Notes: a model not told the origin generated them from the letters alone. 64,000 bases of DNA from Actinosynnema sp. ALI-1.44 (GCF_001984155.1 NZ_MTQO01000054.1:372001-436000), one strand, 5' to 3'; counted from the first letter of the stretch, positions 33,977-43,374 are shown. Translations and numbers: made by a program.

Positions 33977-35263
33977 ATGGGACGCAGCGGTGATTTACCA
34001 CGCGGGCTGGTCGACCGGTTCGTGGTCAAGGACGGCGTGTGGCCGGACGACGCGGGGTGCTCGATCCTGCACGTCGACATGGACGCCTTCTACGCGTCGG
34101 TCGAGATCCGGGAGCGGCCGGAGTTGAAGGACAAACCGGTCGTCGTCGGCGGGGTCGGCAACCGGGGCGTCGTGTCGTCGGCCAACTACATCGCGCGCAA
34201 GTACGGCGTGCGCTCGGCGATGCCCACGAGCCGGGCGCGGCGGTTGTGCCCGCACGCGGTGTATGTGTCGCCGACGTTCGGGCTGTACCAGGAGGTGTCG
34301 CGGGGTGTCCTCGGGATCTTCCGGGACGTCACGCCGCTGGTCGAGCCGTTGAGCCTGGACGAGGCGTTCCTCGATGTGGCCGGTGCGCTGCGGCGGATGG
34401 GGATGTCCGCCGGTCGGGTCGGCCAGGTGATCAGGGAGCGGGTCGAGGCCGAGCACGGGATCACGTGTTCGGTCGGGGTCGCGCCGACCAAGTTCGTGGC
34501 CAAGCTGGCGTCCGGGCTCTGCAAGCCGGACGGGATGCTCGTCGTGCCCAAGGTGTCGGTGCTGGAGTTCCTGCACCCGTTGCCGGTGTCGGCGCTGTGG
34601 GGTGTCGGCAAGAAGACCGCGGAGCGCCTGGCCGACGTCGGGCTGGAGCGCGTCGCGGACGTGGCCGCCGCGCCGCTCCCCAGGCTGCGCCGGATCATCG
34701 GCAACGCACTCGCCGACCACCTGCACCCGCTGGCCAACGGGTTCGACGACCGCGCTGTCGAACCCGAGTCGGCCGAGAAGTCCGTCGGCGCCGAGGAGAC
34801 GTTCGAGGTCGACCACTGGGACCGTGAGCTGCTCAAACGGGAGTTGCTGCGGTTGTCGGAGAAGACGGCGTCGGCGTTGCGCGGGCGTGGGCTGCGTGGC
34901 CGGACGGTGTCGATCAAGGTGCGGTTCTCGGACTTCACCACGATCTCCCGGTCGCGGACGCTGCTGGTGCCGACCGACGTGACCCAGGAGATCTTCAAGG
35001 TCGCGTGTCAACTTCTCGTCGAGCAGACGCCGCCGGGCGCGGTCCGGCTGATCGGCGTGCGCATGGAGCAGTTGGTCCAGGAAGACGGCGGTGAGCAGTT
35101 GCTGCTCGACGCTCCGGAGAACGGCTGGCGTGAGGCCGACCAGGCCGCCGACCGGGCGCGCGCGAAGTTCGGCAACGCGGCGATCCGCCCGGCTTCCCTG
35201 CTCACCCAGGCGCCCGACCGATCGGGTGAGACCGAGCCGCGTCCCGATCGGACGTCGATATGA
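33977..35263 (+). CDS. dinB: DNA polymerase IV (DinB, Y-family)
   Basis: 428 residues. A translesion polymerase with catalytic motifs ILHVDMDAFYASVEIRERPE (first Asp) and PLSLDEAFLDVAG (Asp-Glu pair), fingers VSSANYIARKYGVRSAMP, an HhH-type WGVGKKTAERLADVG thumb and a little-finger domain ending near residue 370. The ~40-residue tail is unstructured; no obvious QLxLF clamp motif, although EQLLLDAP is a possible weak version. The ribosome-binding site AAAGGAGGTGATCC is complementary to 14 bases of the 16S rRNA 3' end and touches the ATG, an unusually strong site. Confidence 0.95.
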   Translation: MGRSGDLPRGLVDRFVVKDGVWPDDAGCSILHVDMDAFYASVEIRERPELKDKPVVVGGVGNRGVVSSANYIARKYGVRSAMPTSRARRLCPHAVYVSPTFGLYQEVSRGVLGIFRDVTPLVEPLSLDEAFLDVAGALRRMGMSAGRVGQVIRERVEAEHGITCSVGVAPTKFVAKLASGLCKPDGMLVVPKVSVLEFLHPLPVSALWGVGKKTAERLADVGLERVADVAAAPLPRLRRIIGNALADHLHPLANGFDDRAVEPESAEKSVGAEETFEVDHWDRELLKRELLRLSEKTASALRGRGLRGRTVSIKVRFSDFTTISRSRTLLVPTDVTQEIFKVACQLLVEQTPPGAVRLIGVRMEQLVQEDGGEQLLLDAPENGWREADQAADRARAKFGNAAIRPASLLTQAPDRSGETEPRPDRTSI

Positions 35264-35453
35264 GCAGCGTGTAATTCGTCGCTTTCCGTCTGTGGCGAGT
35301 TTGGTGCATCATCATATTTATCACCCGGATGGCCCACGGTGCGATTTCAGTTACTGGGATAAAACGAGGTCGAAACGACGGCGTTACCTTGTGCGTCCAC
35401 TTTGTGGCTAACGTTTTGGCCTCCTCTTCAGATGGACTATTCGGGAATCCGGC

Positions 35454-36098
35454 ATGGGGGACGTGACACACGTGGCTGGATCTGATCGGCGAAGCAAGTC
35501 CGAGGTCGGGCGCACGGGTGCGCGGTTCGGCCATGTGCCCGCCAGTTCGGGGCACGCTGAGGAGAAGGTGGGTGAGTCCGCCGTGGTCACGGCGAAGCCA
35601 GGGACTGGCCGGACAGGAGCCCGGTTCGGCCCGACGGCATCTCAGTCACCAGCACCGCCGCCATCGCACTCCGTGGACATCCCACGTCAGGTCGCCGAGT
35701 CCGGTGTCCGCCGCGTCGAGCCGGAACCGGAGCCGGAGTGGACCGAGGTGGACCGCACCCGCTCCATCGTCCGGCCGTACGCGTGGACCGGAGGGCGGAC
35801 CGAGACCGCTTACGATCTGCCGATCGAGGCGCTGATCTCCACCAATCGCGCGACCCTCGCCCGAATTGGTACGAGAATGACCCATGACCACCGTTCGATT
35901 GCCGAGCTTTGTCGGTCGACGCGGTCTGTTGCCGAGGTCGCGGCGTTGTTGTCGTTGCCGCTTGGAGTCGCCCGTGTCGTGCTCGGAGATATGGCGTCGG
36001 CGGGCATGGTGACCGTGCACAGAGCGAAGTCCACGGCCGGTGAGCAGCCTGATCTCAGCATGATGGAAAGGGTCCTGATAGGACTCCGCAATCTCTGA
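35454..36098 (+). CDS. Orphan DUF742 protein
   Basis: 214 residues. Residues ~105-200 are a DUF742 winged-helix-like domain (SIVRPYAWTGGRTETAYDLP, AEVAALLSLPLGVARVVLGD, MASAGMVTVHR). The N-terminal half is disordered and carries the octapeptide GRTGARFG twice. DUF742 proteins normally sit in conservons with a roadblock protein, a small GTPase and a sensor kinase; none is here. The ATG at 35454 has no good Shine-Dalgarno; GTGs at 35463 and 35472 are alternatives. The 190 bases before it are notably AT-rich for this window. Confidence 0.8.
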   Translation: MGDVTHVAGSDRRSKSEVGRTGARFGHVPASSGHAEEKVGESAVVTAKPGTGRTGARFGPTASQSPAPPPSHSVDIPRQVAESGVRRVEPEPEPEWTEVDRTRSIVRPYAWTGGRTETAYDLPIEALISTNRATLARIGTRMTHDHRSIAELCRSTRSVAEVAALLSLPLGVARVVLGDMASAGMVTVHRAKSTAGEQPDLSMMERVLIGLRNL

Positions 36099-36508
36099 GC
36101 GGACAATTCCGGCGGCGTCACACCGGCGGTCGGCCGTGCCCAAGTGCGCCGGACGGCGGCCCAACCGCGTGCCGCGAGTCACTTGAGTAAATCGACAGGT
36201 TCACCCGTCGGTCGGCCGGTGGCCACCGGCCGGACACGCATGGTGACTGAATGTCATCACTGCAGGACATGGCGCATAAGGCGTCCTCAAACGCCGTGCC
36301 GACTCCGCCGATTGCGTGTGCTTGCCCGGCGGGCATCCTCGCTTGAGTCGCGATGTGTTGGCAAGAGCCTGGGTGAGAGTGCAGGATCGGGTAGTCGAGC
36401 AGGCGCGGGGCTCGTATCCTTGAGATGACGCCCCAGGGATGGGGCGCCCGCCGGGTACGGCGGCCGCAATCGCCCGGCGCCCGTGATAGCTGTGCCGGAG
36501 GAGGAAAG
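36099..36508. other. 410-base gap with a 20-bp palindrome
   Basis: No gene is seen. CGGCCGGTGGCCACCGGCCG at 36213-36232 is a perfect 20-bp palindrome that could terminate transcription from the DUF742 gene. TATCCT at 36416-36421 may be the -10 of the DUF3040 gene. The rest shows nothing recognisable. Confidence 0.5.
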
Positions 36509-36901
36509 ATGCCACTCTCCGAGCACGAGCAGCGACTGCTCGACCAGATTGAGCGCGCGCTCTATGCCGAAGACCCCAAGTTCGCTTCCACTGTGCGCGG
36601 TGCGCGCCTGAGGCGGCCATCGCGTAGGCGGCGGCTTCAGGGTGCAGCGTTGTTCGTGGTTGGTGTCGCCCTGCTGGTGCTGGGTGTCGTCGTGCAAGAT
36701 TTCTGGTTCGGGGGCTTCCCCGCCGTCAGTCTGCTCGGCTTCCTAGTCATGTTCTTCGGCGCGCTCATCACGCTGACCGCCATCAAGCGCGGCAACGAGA
36801 GCGCTGCTCAGGCCGAGGGCGACAGCAAGAGTCGCCCCGCGGGCCGGAACTCCCTCTCCCAACGAATGGAGGAGCGCTTCCGCAAGCGCTTCGAGGACTG
36901 A
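36509..36901 (+). CDS. DUF3040 membrane protein
   Basis: 130 residues. It begins with the DUF3040 signature MPLSEHEQRLLDQIERALYA and EDPKFAS, then has two membrane helices (LQGAALFVVGVALLVLGVVV, AVSLLGFLVMFFGALITLTA) and a basic tail (MEERFRKRFED). Similar proteins lie near mraZ or dinB in many actinobacteria (for example Rv2169c). The ATG follows GGAGG by 4 bases. Function unknown. Confidence 0.9.
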   Translation: MPLSEHEQRLLDQIERALYAEDPKFASTVRGARLRRPSRRRRLQGAALFVVGVALLVLGVVVQDFWFGGFPAVSLLGFLVMFFGALITLTAIKRGNESAAQAEGDSKSRPAGRNSLSQRMEERFRKRFED

Positions 36902-36913
36902 ACCCCCGACCTT

Positions 36914-36940
36914 GATGGCCACCGCCCAGCGGTGGCCATC
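36914..36940. terminator. Bidirectional terminator
   Basis: A 12-bp perfect stem GATGGCCACCGC / GCGGTGGCCATC with a CCA loop sits between the convergent DUF3040 and metallo-hydrolase genes, 13 and 30 bases from their stops. Confidence 0.8.
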
Positions 36941-36969
36941 ACGCATGCCCTGGGCACATGAGTCCCGGA

Positions 36970-37713
36970 TCACACCTGTCGACGCGCATGGGCCACGGCG
37001 TCGGACAGGTCGCCACGCCACGGGTCGCCGTGACCAGGCACGAGGACGTCGGCGGGGAGGTCGACGAGCACGTCCAGCGCGGCCGATGCCCCCTGCGGTG
37101 AGTGGGAGAAGAAGGCCGGTAACAGCTGCGGCCCGGTGATCCGTGAGGTGGGGTGCGCGGTCACCAGGGCGTCACCGGTCGCGACCACGCCGCTGTCCGG
37201 TAGGTGGTACACGCTGTGCCCGGAGCTGTGGCCGTGGCAGGCGACCGGCACGGGACGGCCCGGCAGGTCCAGCGCTCCCTCATGGGGGAACGGCTGCGCG
37301 TGCGCGACCTTCAGGTGCTTCAGCGCCCCGGCACGCAGGATCCGGCAGCTCCACGCCAGAACGCCTGGCCGCCACGCGCGCACGAACACGTCCACGGGGC
37401 TCGCCTGCTCCAGATCGCCGTCGCGGGCGTGCGGGACCTCGACGGGATCCATGTAGACAGGTGTCCCATAACGGTCGTGCATGTGGTTGAGCGCGCCCAT
37501 GTGGTCCAGGTGGGCGTGGGTCAGCAGGATCGCCCGGACGTCCTGCGGCCGGTGCCCGATCGCGCGGATCGACTCCTCGACCGCCGCACGGTCGCCCAGC
37601 CACCCGCTGTCGATCAGGGTGAGGTCGCTGCCGTCCCGCACCAGCACCCAGTTGACGTCGGTCCCGCCGACGCAGAAGACGTTCTCGGCGACCTCGCGCA
37701 CCAGGGTGGCCAT
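36970..37713 (-). CDS. MBL-fold metallo-hydrolase
   Basis: 247 residues. The zinc motif THAHLDHMGAL, a further metal-binding His in PVPVACHGHSSGHSVYHL, Asp in SGVVATGDALV and the last His in LVPGHGDPW define a metallo-β-lactamase fold hydrolase. Substrate unknown. The ATG directly follows the stop of the transglutaminase gene, so it is the last gene of the MoxR - DUF58 - transglutaminase - MBL operon. Confidence 0.9.
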   Translation of the reverse strand: MATLVREVAENVFCVGGTDVNWVLVRDGSDLTLIDSGWLGDRAAVEESIRAIGHRPQDVRAILLTHAHLDHMGALNHMHDRYGTPVYMDPVEVPHARDGDLEQASPVDVFVRAWRPGVLAWSCRILRAGALKHLKVAHAQPFPHEGALDLPGRPVPVACHGHSSGHSVYHLPDSGVVATGDALVTAHPTSRITGPQLLPAFFSHSPQGASAALDVLVDLPADVLVPGHGDPWRGDLSDAVAHARRQV

Positions 37714-40269
37714 TCAGGCCGTCGGCGGTTCGGCGGCGAGCGCTCCGCTCTGCTGAGGACCGGCGGCGGGCTTGCCCGGTTTCCTCGGCTTCAACACCGA
37801 CCGCGGCAAAAGCTTGGCGCGCAAGGACAACGGTGCGTTCCGCCGCATGCTGCCGCGGACCTTGTCCAGTGCCTGCCGCAGTTCCGGGCCTGAACCGGCG
37901 CTGGGGCCGTACCAGAGCCGTTCGAGGATCGAGACCAACGAGCGCAGCCCGTCTTTGCCTTCGTCGTCCAACGAGTGCTCGCGGACGAGCCTCCGGGCCG
38001 TCATCCGGATGGTGTCGGACTCCGGTGCGCTCGCGCCCCGGTCCCACGACTCCGCCATCAGCTCGTCCCACGCCGCCATCGGCGCTTCCGGGCTGTCGCC
38101 CGCCACCATCTGCAGACGGTCGCGGCGACGCCAGTACCGCGTCAGCGCCGGGAAGAGGCTCAGCCCGACCAAGCCCAGCGGGACGGCGAGCCACCAGCTC
38201 ACGAGCGCCGCCGCGAACACCGCCGCCAACAACCACAACACCGTCGCGATCGTCACCACGATCGTTCGTTGCCGTCGTTTCCGCAGCGTGAGCGCTGCCC
38301 CGGTGAGGCTCAGACCCGCGACACCGAGACCGGCCAGCAGCAGCACGGACAACACCGTCGCACCACCGGCCAGTGCGCTGGTCGCGTACACCTCCCACGA
38401 GCCCCCGTCCGTGGACTCCGGAGCCGCCTCAGTGGGTTTCGCCGACTGGGGGACGGGAGCCGCGGCGGCCGAACTGCTCTGCGACGACTCCGACGGCCTG
38501 CGATCGGCGGACTCGCCGTCCGGTGCACGACCGGGCTGCGACGACTGCGAGTTCATGTACGGCGGGTTGTAGCCGCGGCCGTCGAGCAACGGCGTCGGGT
38601 CGACGCTGACCCAGCCGTACTGCGGGAAGAACACCTCGACCCACGCGTGTGCGTCCTGCGTGGTGATCGACCGGTAGTCCGAGACCTGGTAGCCGGAGGT
38701 GAAGCCGATCGCCACCCGTGCCGGGATTCCCGCGGCGCGGACGAGAACGGCCATCGCGGACGCGTACTGCTCGCAGTACCCGGCCTTGCCGGTGAACAGG
38801 AAGTCCGCCAGCGCGTCCTCGGAGCGCTTCTCCGCTGTCTGGGTCTTGTAGGAGAACCCGTTGTCCGGTGCGAAGTACGCCTTGAGCGCGAGCACCTTGT
38901 CCCACTGGTTGGCCTTGCCCGCCGTGAGCTCCCGCGCGAGGTTGGTGATCCGCGAGTTCATCGGGGGGAGTTCGGTGTACTGGGCCCCGACCTCGCTGCC
39001 GGCCGAGGGAGTCTGGCGCAGCTGCTCGAACGTCGGCTGGCTCATGTCCGCGTGCTCGGTGTACGGGCCGAACTTGCGCTGCTTGCGGGTGTAGACCGCG
39101 CCGCTGAGCTCGTCGAACCTGGCGTCCCCCGGCAGACCTTCGACCTGCCGCGGCGCGCCGTAGACCGGCGCCCAGTTGTCGCTGGAGTTGATCGGCTCGA
39201 TGTCCACCTTGGTGGTCGCGCCGTTCGGGGCGCGCCCCGGTTCCAGCGGGAGGTCGCCCGCGAGACTCGAGCCGGTCGGCATCCCGGCACCGAGGACCCA
39301 GCCGTCGTTGTTGTTGAACTGCTTCAACGTGAACGCGCGCAGGTAACGCCTGTCGTCGGCCGAGGACAGCCCCCGGACGCGGAACAGCTCGTGGTTGCCC
39401 TTCTGGTCCAGCATCCCGCGCAGGTTGGTGAACGGCTTCAACGAGTACCCACCCGCGGCGGGCCCACCGGCGCCGACGTTGCCGGGCAGCTGGCCGATGG
39501 TGCCGATCGGGGTGAAGATCGCCCCGAAGACCAGTGCGAGCACCATGGCCACCGACACGAGCGCGATCGGCGCGCCTGCGTTGATCCCGCCGCTGGTACG
39601 GCCGGAGCGGCCACGCCATTGCTGGTGCTTGTGGGTGCCGTCCACGGCAAGCAGCACGGCGTACGACGCGGCGCCGAGCACGAACGACCACCACGGCAGC
39701 ATCTCGTCGGCGAGCGAGGCGGGCACCGCGTAGACGCACAGCAGCACAAGTCCGCTGGCGGCTGGCGTGCCCGCGGCCACCGCGAGCGAGTCGACGAGCA
39801 CCGCGACCAGCCCGATCGCGATCACCACGAGACAGAGGATCGGGGGAAGCGGTTCCACCGGGGGAACCCCGGTCTGCACCACCGCGACCGCGTCCCGCAG
39901 CACGTCACCTATTTGTTCGACGGCCGCGGGGCCGGGCAGGAACCCGAGCACTCCCTCGGTGGTGAACAGGGCGACGACAAGGCACATCAGCGCGAACAGC
40001 TGCGCGATGCCGACGAGCAGGATCGGGAAACGCATGGCGCGCAACGCCATCCCGGACCCGGCGACGACGATGATCGCGATCGCGGCGTGACCCACCCAGA
40101 CGCCGCCGTCGATCACGCCGGACAGCGCGGTCGACGCGCACAGCGTCGTGAGGGCGGCGAAGACAGGGGTGACGTTGTTCGCCGCGGATTCGCCGCCACG
40201 GACCGGGCGCGGCGCGGGCGGGGGCCGCAACTGGGCCGGTGGCGCCTGCCGCTGGGGCGTAGAAACCAT
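37714..40269 (-). CDS. Membrane transglutaminase-like protein (DUF3488-TgpA type)
   Basis: 851 residues. About six N-terminal membrane helices (DUF3488), an extracytoplasmic transglutaminase domain with Cys499 (AGYCEQYASAM), His541 (DAHAWVEVFF) and Asp557 (SVDPTP), a Pro/Ser-rich linker, two more membrane helices (~residues 640-720) and a cytoplasmic DUF4129-like tail. All three catalytic residues are present. The ATG at 40269 shares one base with the DUF58 stop (TGATG). TgpA-type proteins with MoxR and DUF58 partners are common; they are thought to modify or assemble envelope proteins. The substrate is unknown. Confidence 0.9.
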   Translation of the reverse strand: MVSTPQRQAPPAQLRPPPAPRPVRGGESAANNVTPVFAALTTLCASTALSGVIDGGVWVGHAAIAIIVVAGSGMALRAMRFPILLVGIAQLFALMCLVVALFTTEGVLGFLPGPAAVEQIGDVLRDAVAVVQTGVPPVEPLPPILCLVVIAIGLVAVLVDSLAVAAGTPAASGLVLLCVYAVPASLADEMLPWWSFVLGAASYAVLLAVDGTHKHQQWRGRSGRTSGGINAGAPIALVSVAMVLALVFGAIFTPIGTIGQLPGNVGAGGPAAGGYSLKPFTNLRGMLDQKGNHELFRVRGLSSADDRRYLRAFTLKQFNNNDGWVLGAGMPTGSSLAGDLPLEPGRAPNGATTKVDIEPINSSDNWAPVYGAPRQVEGLPGDARFDELSGAVYTRKQRKFGPYTEHADMSQPTFEQLRQTPSAGSEVGAQYTELPPMNSRITNLARELTAGKANQWDKVLALKAYFAPDNGFSYKTQTAEKRSEDALADFLFTGKAGYCEQYASAMAVLVRAAGIPARVAIGFTSGYQVSDYRSITTQDAHAWVEVFFPQYGWVSVDPTPLLDGRGYNPPYMNSQSSQPGRAPDGESADRRPSESSQSSSAAAAPVPQSAKPTEAAPESTDGGSWEVYATSALAGGATVLSVLLLAGLGVAGLSLTGAALTLRKRRQRTIVVTIATVLWLLAAVFAAALVSWWLAVPLGLVGLSLFPALTRYWRRRDRLQMVAGDSPEAPMAAWDELMAESWDRGASAPESDTIRMTARRLVREHSLDDEGKDGLRSLVSILERLWYGPSAGSGPELRQALDKVRGSMRRNAPLSLRAKLLPRSVLKPRKPGKPAAGPQQSGALAAEPPTA

Positions 40270-41534
40270 CAGGACCATCCACTGGCGTGCATCGCGCCGC
40301 GGTTCTGGCTCGCGCGGCAGAGGTTGTTCCAGACCTGGTGCATCGGCACGTCGGGCCGGGCGATCACGGTGCTCCAGCCCGCGGCGTTGAGCAGCGTGGC
40401 GGCGGCGTCCGGATCGGCGGCGGTCGTGTCGCCCTGCGCCGCCCACGCCCGGGTGTCCATCAGGACCGCGAGGCTGCGGCTGGCTCGGGGGCGGTAGCGG
40501 ATCAGCTGGTCGACCGACTCGGGGTCGACCGAGCCGAGGACCGCGACCAGCTCCTGGCCTTGGGCCGGGTCGCCGGCGATCGCGATCTCCTTCTGGTGCG
40601 ACCCGCGCAACGCGGCGAGCGCGTCGAGCACGAGGAAGTCGCTGTGGATGCCATCCGCGCTCTCCGGGCCGATCGTCTTGCCGGTCTCCGACACGAGCCG
40701 CACGCGGTGCCCGTTGCGCAACAGGTGCAGGCTGACGCTGGCGGCCATCGAGACCGCCCACTCCATGCTGGCCGTCGGACCGCTGCCCTTGTGCGCGTGT
40801 TCGCGGTGGTCGAGCAGGACGGTGGTGCCGCCACGCCAGGGGCGCTCCTCGACCCTGACCATCATCTCGTCGCGGTGGGCGGTGGACCGCCAGTGCACTT
40901 TGCGCAGGTCGTCGCCTTGCCGGTACGGCCGCACGACCGCGTCGTTCTCGCCCTGCCCGGCCGACAGCCGGACCGAGCCGTCCTCGCCCGCCCCCATCCC
41001 CGACCCGCCGGGCATACCGATCAACGGGACCACGCGCGGCACGACGATGAGCCGGGTGACTCCGGCGAGCTCACGGTCGAACTCGGACAAACCGAACGGG
41101 TCCGTCACCTTGGCCCGTAACGGACCCAGCAGCTGCACGCCTCGCATCGTCGGCTCGACGGTGTAGCGCAGTTGGACGCCGTTGTTGCGGGGCAGGTGCT
41201 CGATGACGAACCGCGGCCTGCCGCCGAGCGTGTACGGCACGCCGTCCTGCAGCAACAGCCCGCCGGTGGGCAGACGGCCGGTGCTCCAGACGTTCAGCGA
41301 CACCTCGGCTCTGCCGCCGACAGGGGCCCGCATCGGGTTGACGTGCCGTTCGGTGTGCAGGCCGACCCGGGACCGGCCCGCGAGGAAGCACACGAGCAAC
41401 GGCATGGCGATCACGAACACCGAGACACGCAGCAGGTCGCGTTCGTTGAGCACCACCGAGCACAGCGCCGCCGCCAGACCGGCTGCCAGCAGGCACCTGC
41501 CACGTGTGGTCATGCCCGCCAGCGGACTGGCCAT
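40269..41534 (-). CDS. DUF58 protein
   Basis: 421 residues. Two N-terminal membrane helices (GRCLLAAGLAAALCSVVLNE, RVSVFVIAMPLLVCFLAG), a β-rich middle, and the DUF58 hallmark VRPYRQGDDLRKVHWRSTAH followed by a vWA-like region (TTVLLDHREHA). The ATG at 41534 is 2 bases after the moxR stop. It is thought to be an adaptor for the MoxR chaperone and acts with the transglutaminase protein downstream. Confidence 0.9.
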   Translation of the reverse strand: MASPLAGMTTRGRCLLAAGLAAALCSVVLNERDLLRVSVFVIAMPLLVCFLAGRSRVGLHTERHVNPMRAPVGGRAEVSLNVWSTGRLPTGGLLLQDGVPYTLGGRPRFVIEHLPRNNGVQLRYTVEPTMRGVQLLGPLRAKVTDPFGLSEFDRELAGVTRLIVVPRVVPLIGMPGGSGMGAGEDGSVRLSAGQGENDAVVRPYRQGDDLRKVHWRSTAHRDEMMVRVEERPWRGGTTVLLDHREHAHKGSGPTASMEWAVSMAASVSLHLLRNGHRVRLVSETGKTIGPESADGIHSDFLVLDALAALRGSHQKEIAIAGDPAQGQELVAVLGSVDPESVDQLIRYRPRASRSLAVLMDTRAWAAQGDTTAADPDAAATLLNAAGWSTVIARPDVPMHQVWNNLCRASQNRGAMHASGWS

Positions 41535-41536
41535 GG

Positions 41537-42661
41537 CTACTGCCTGTTCCCGCGCGCGTCGGATACCCACTGCGCCGCCGGGTCCGCGCCCTGCGGGACC
41601 GGCACACGCTGCAACAAGCCGCGGATCATGTCCGCGGGGGAGCGGCGTGCGGCCTGTGCTTCCGCAGTGAGAACCAGACGGTGTGCCAGCACGGGCACGG
41701 CGATCGCGTGCATGTCGTCGGGCACGACGAAGTCACGACCGGACAGCGCGGCCTGCGCGCGAGCGGCGCGTACGAGGTGCAGGGTGGATCGTGGGGAAGC
41801 GCCGAGGCGGATCTCCGGCAACCGCCGCGTCGCCGAGACCAGTTCGACCGCGTACCGCCGGACCTCCGGGGCCATGTGCACGCCTCGGACTGCTTCGACG
41901 AGGCCGCGTACCTGCGCGGCGTCGGACACCGGCTGCAACGTGGCCAGCGGGTCGTGGCCCGCGTGCTCGTCGACCATCGCCAGTTCGGCGTTCGGGTCCG
42001 GGTAGCCGATCGACACGCGCGCGGTGAAGCGGTCGCGCTGCGCCTCGGGCAACGCGTACGTGCCCTCCATCTCGATCGGGTTCTGCGTGGCGATCACCAT
42101 GAACGGCGATTCCAGCCGGTAGGTGTTGCCGTCGACCGTGACCTGGTGTTCCTCCATGCACTCCAGCAGTGCGGACTGGGTCTTGGGCGAGGCGCGGTTG
42201 ATCTCGTCGCCGACGACGATGTTGGCGAACACCGGGCCGGGGCGGAACTCGAAGTTGGTGGTCTGCCGGTTGAAGATCGACACCCCGGTCACGTCGCTCG
42301 GCAACAGGTCGGGGGTGAACTGCAGGCGGGAGACCGAGCAGTCGATGGACTTGGCCAGCGCCTTGGCCAGCGACGTCTTGCCGACCCCCGGCACGTCCTC
42401 GACCAGCAGGTGGCCCTCGGCCAACAGGGTGACCAGCGCGATCCGGACCACGTCCGGCTTGCCGACCAGCACGCGCTCGACGTTCGCGGCGATGCGCTGC
42501 GCGGCGCCGTGCACCTCGTCCAACGCCTTACCCGTCGTCGCGCGCGGGGTCGGGCTCGGACTCGTCCCGTTGGGCGGCTGCGGCGCATAGGGGTCGGGGC
42601 CTGCGCCGTTGCCGCCGTACGGGTGTCCCGGCAGCGCGGCAGGCGGGGTAGAAGACGTCAC
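41537..42661 (-). CDS. MoxR-family AAA ATPase
   Basis: 374 residues. After a ~45-residue Pro/Gly-rich start, the AAA core has Walker A EDVPGVGKTSLAKAL, the MoxR signature RLQFTPDLLPSDVTG, Walker B VFANIVVGDEINRAS and sensor 1 ATQNPIEMEGTYALPEAQ, then the lid domain. MoxR proteins act as chaperones for metal or partner-protein insertion. The GTG at 42661 has AGGAGG a few bases upstream. It leads the four-gene operon to 36970. Confidence 0.92.
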   Translation of the reverse strand: MTSSTPPAALPGHPYGGNGAGPDPYAPQPPNGTSPSPTPRATTGKALDEVHGAAQRIAANVERVLVGKPDVVRIALVTLLAEGHLLVEDVPGVGKTSLAKALAKSIDCSVSRLQFTPDLLPSDVTGVSIFNRQTTNFEFRPGPVFANIVVGDEINRASPKTQSALLECMEEHQVTVDGNTYRLESPFMVIATQNPIEMEGTYALPEAQRDRFTARVSIGYPDPNAELAMVDEHAGHDPLATLQPVSDAAQVRGLVEAVRGVHMAPEVRRYAVELVSATRRLPEIRLGASPRSTLHLVRAARAQAALSGRDFVVPDDMHAIAVPVLAHRLVLTAEAQAARRSPADMIRGLLQRVPVPQGADPAAQWVSDARGNRQ

Positions 42662-43279
42662 TCGACCTCCTGATGCTCCTCGGTGGTGTCCTCCCGGTTC
42701 CCACCGATGCGATGCCGAAGTCCGGGTCGCCCGATCGGGCGAACAGGGACGGCACAGCTTGACACGCTGGGTGTCAAACCGGGGCGAAGTCGCCCGGGGT
42801 TGCGGTTCTCGGTATCAGTATCCGGCAAGACGCCGGCGTCCTGCAGGGCACTTGGCGACAAACGCACTACTTCCTTCTACTGGCGCACCTCGGTTGGACG
42901 TTCCACCGCCGCCGGGGTTGTTCCCATTCTGGGTGTTCGCACCGCCGGGTGGTGCGCGGACAGCGGATCGACAGCGTTCGGACAGGTCAGCCCGGCATAC
43001 GCCCGGAGCATCTCACGCCAGGTGACCAAAAGCCGACGATCACCGTCAGTCATCACCCGAACCGGGCGGGCGGAGCGGTCTGGACCAGGCGTCCCCACTT
43101 TCACCCACCTGGCCCGCTCGCGGGTCCCGCAATGCCCACTGTGGACATCTGAACACCTTCTGAACAGCGGATAAGCATCCCCGGGGCGAGGGAGGACCGC
43201 CCCGGCGCCCCACCTGGCCCCCACCTGCGTCACCTGCGAAAACGCGTCAATCGACCGGGCGAACACCACCGGATCCGCG
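42662..43279. other. Gap between moxR and the mraZ promoter
   Basis: No convincing gene. Seen: an inverted repeat TTGACAC-GCTGG-GTGTCAA at 42759-42777, which could be an operator or hold a -35 for moxR; a hairpin GGGCGA-AG-TCGCCC at 42782-42795; and otherwise ordinary sequence. A long minus-strand frame covering 42877-44028 runs through mraZ and lacks domain or codon support. Confidence 0.5.
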
Positions 43280-43320
43280 TTGACTGTGGAGAAAAGTGGG
43301 GTACTGTGGCCGCAAGTGGG
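43280..43320 (+). promoter_or_regulatory. mraZ promoter with four MraZ boxes
   Basis: GTGGA, GTGGG, GTGGC and GTGGG start at 43286, 43296, 43306 and 43316, exactly 10 bases apart, the direct-repeat layout bound by MraZ. A -35 TTGACT (43280-43285) and a -10 TACTGT (43302-43307), 16 bases apart, overlap the boxes. MraZ binding here would block polymerase, as in other bacteria where MraZ represses the dcw operon. Confidence 0.8.
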
Positions 43321-43374
43321 GCAGAAGGGTGTTCCATGGCCGGTCCGCAGGATCGGTGGGGAGGTGGTGGACCG

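Noticed and set aside
37975-40497. 840-codon plus-strand frame
   Set aside because: It is antisense to the transglutaminase gene, which has intact catalytic residues; the translation is Arg/His/Gln-rich with no domain.
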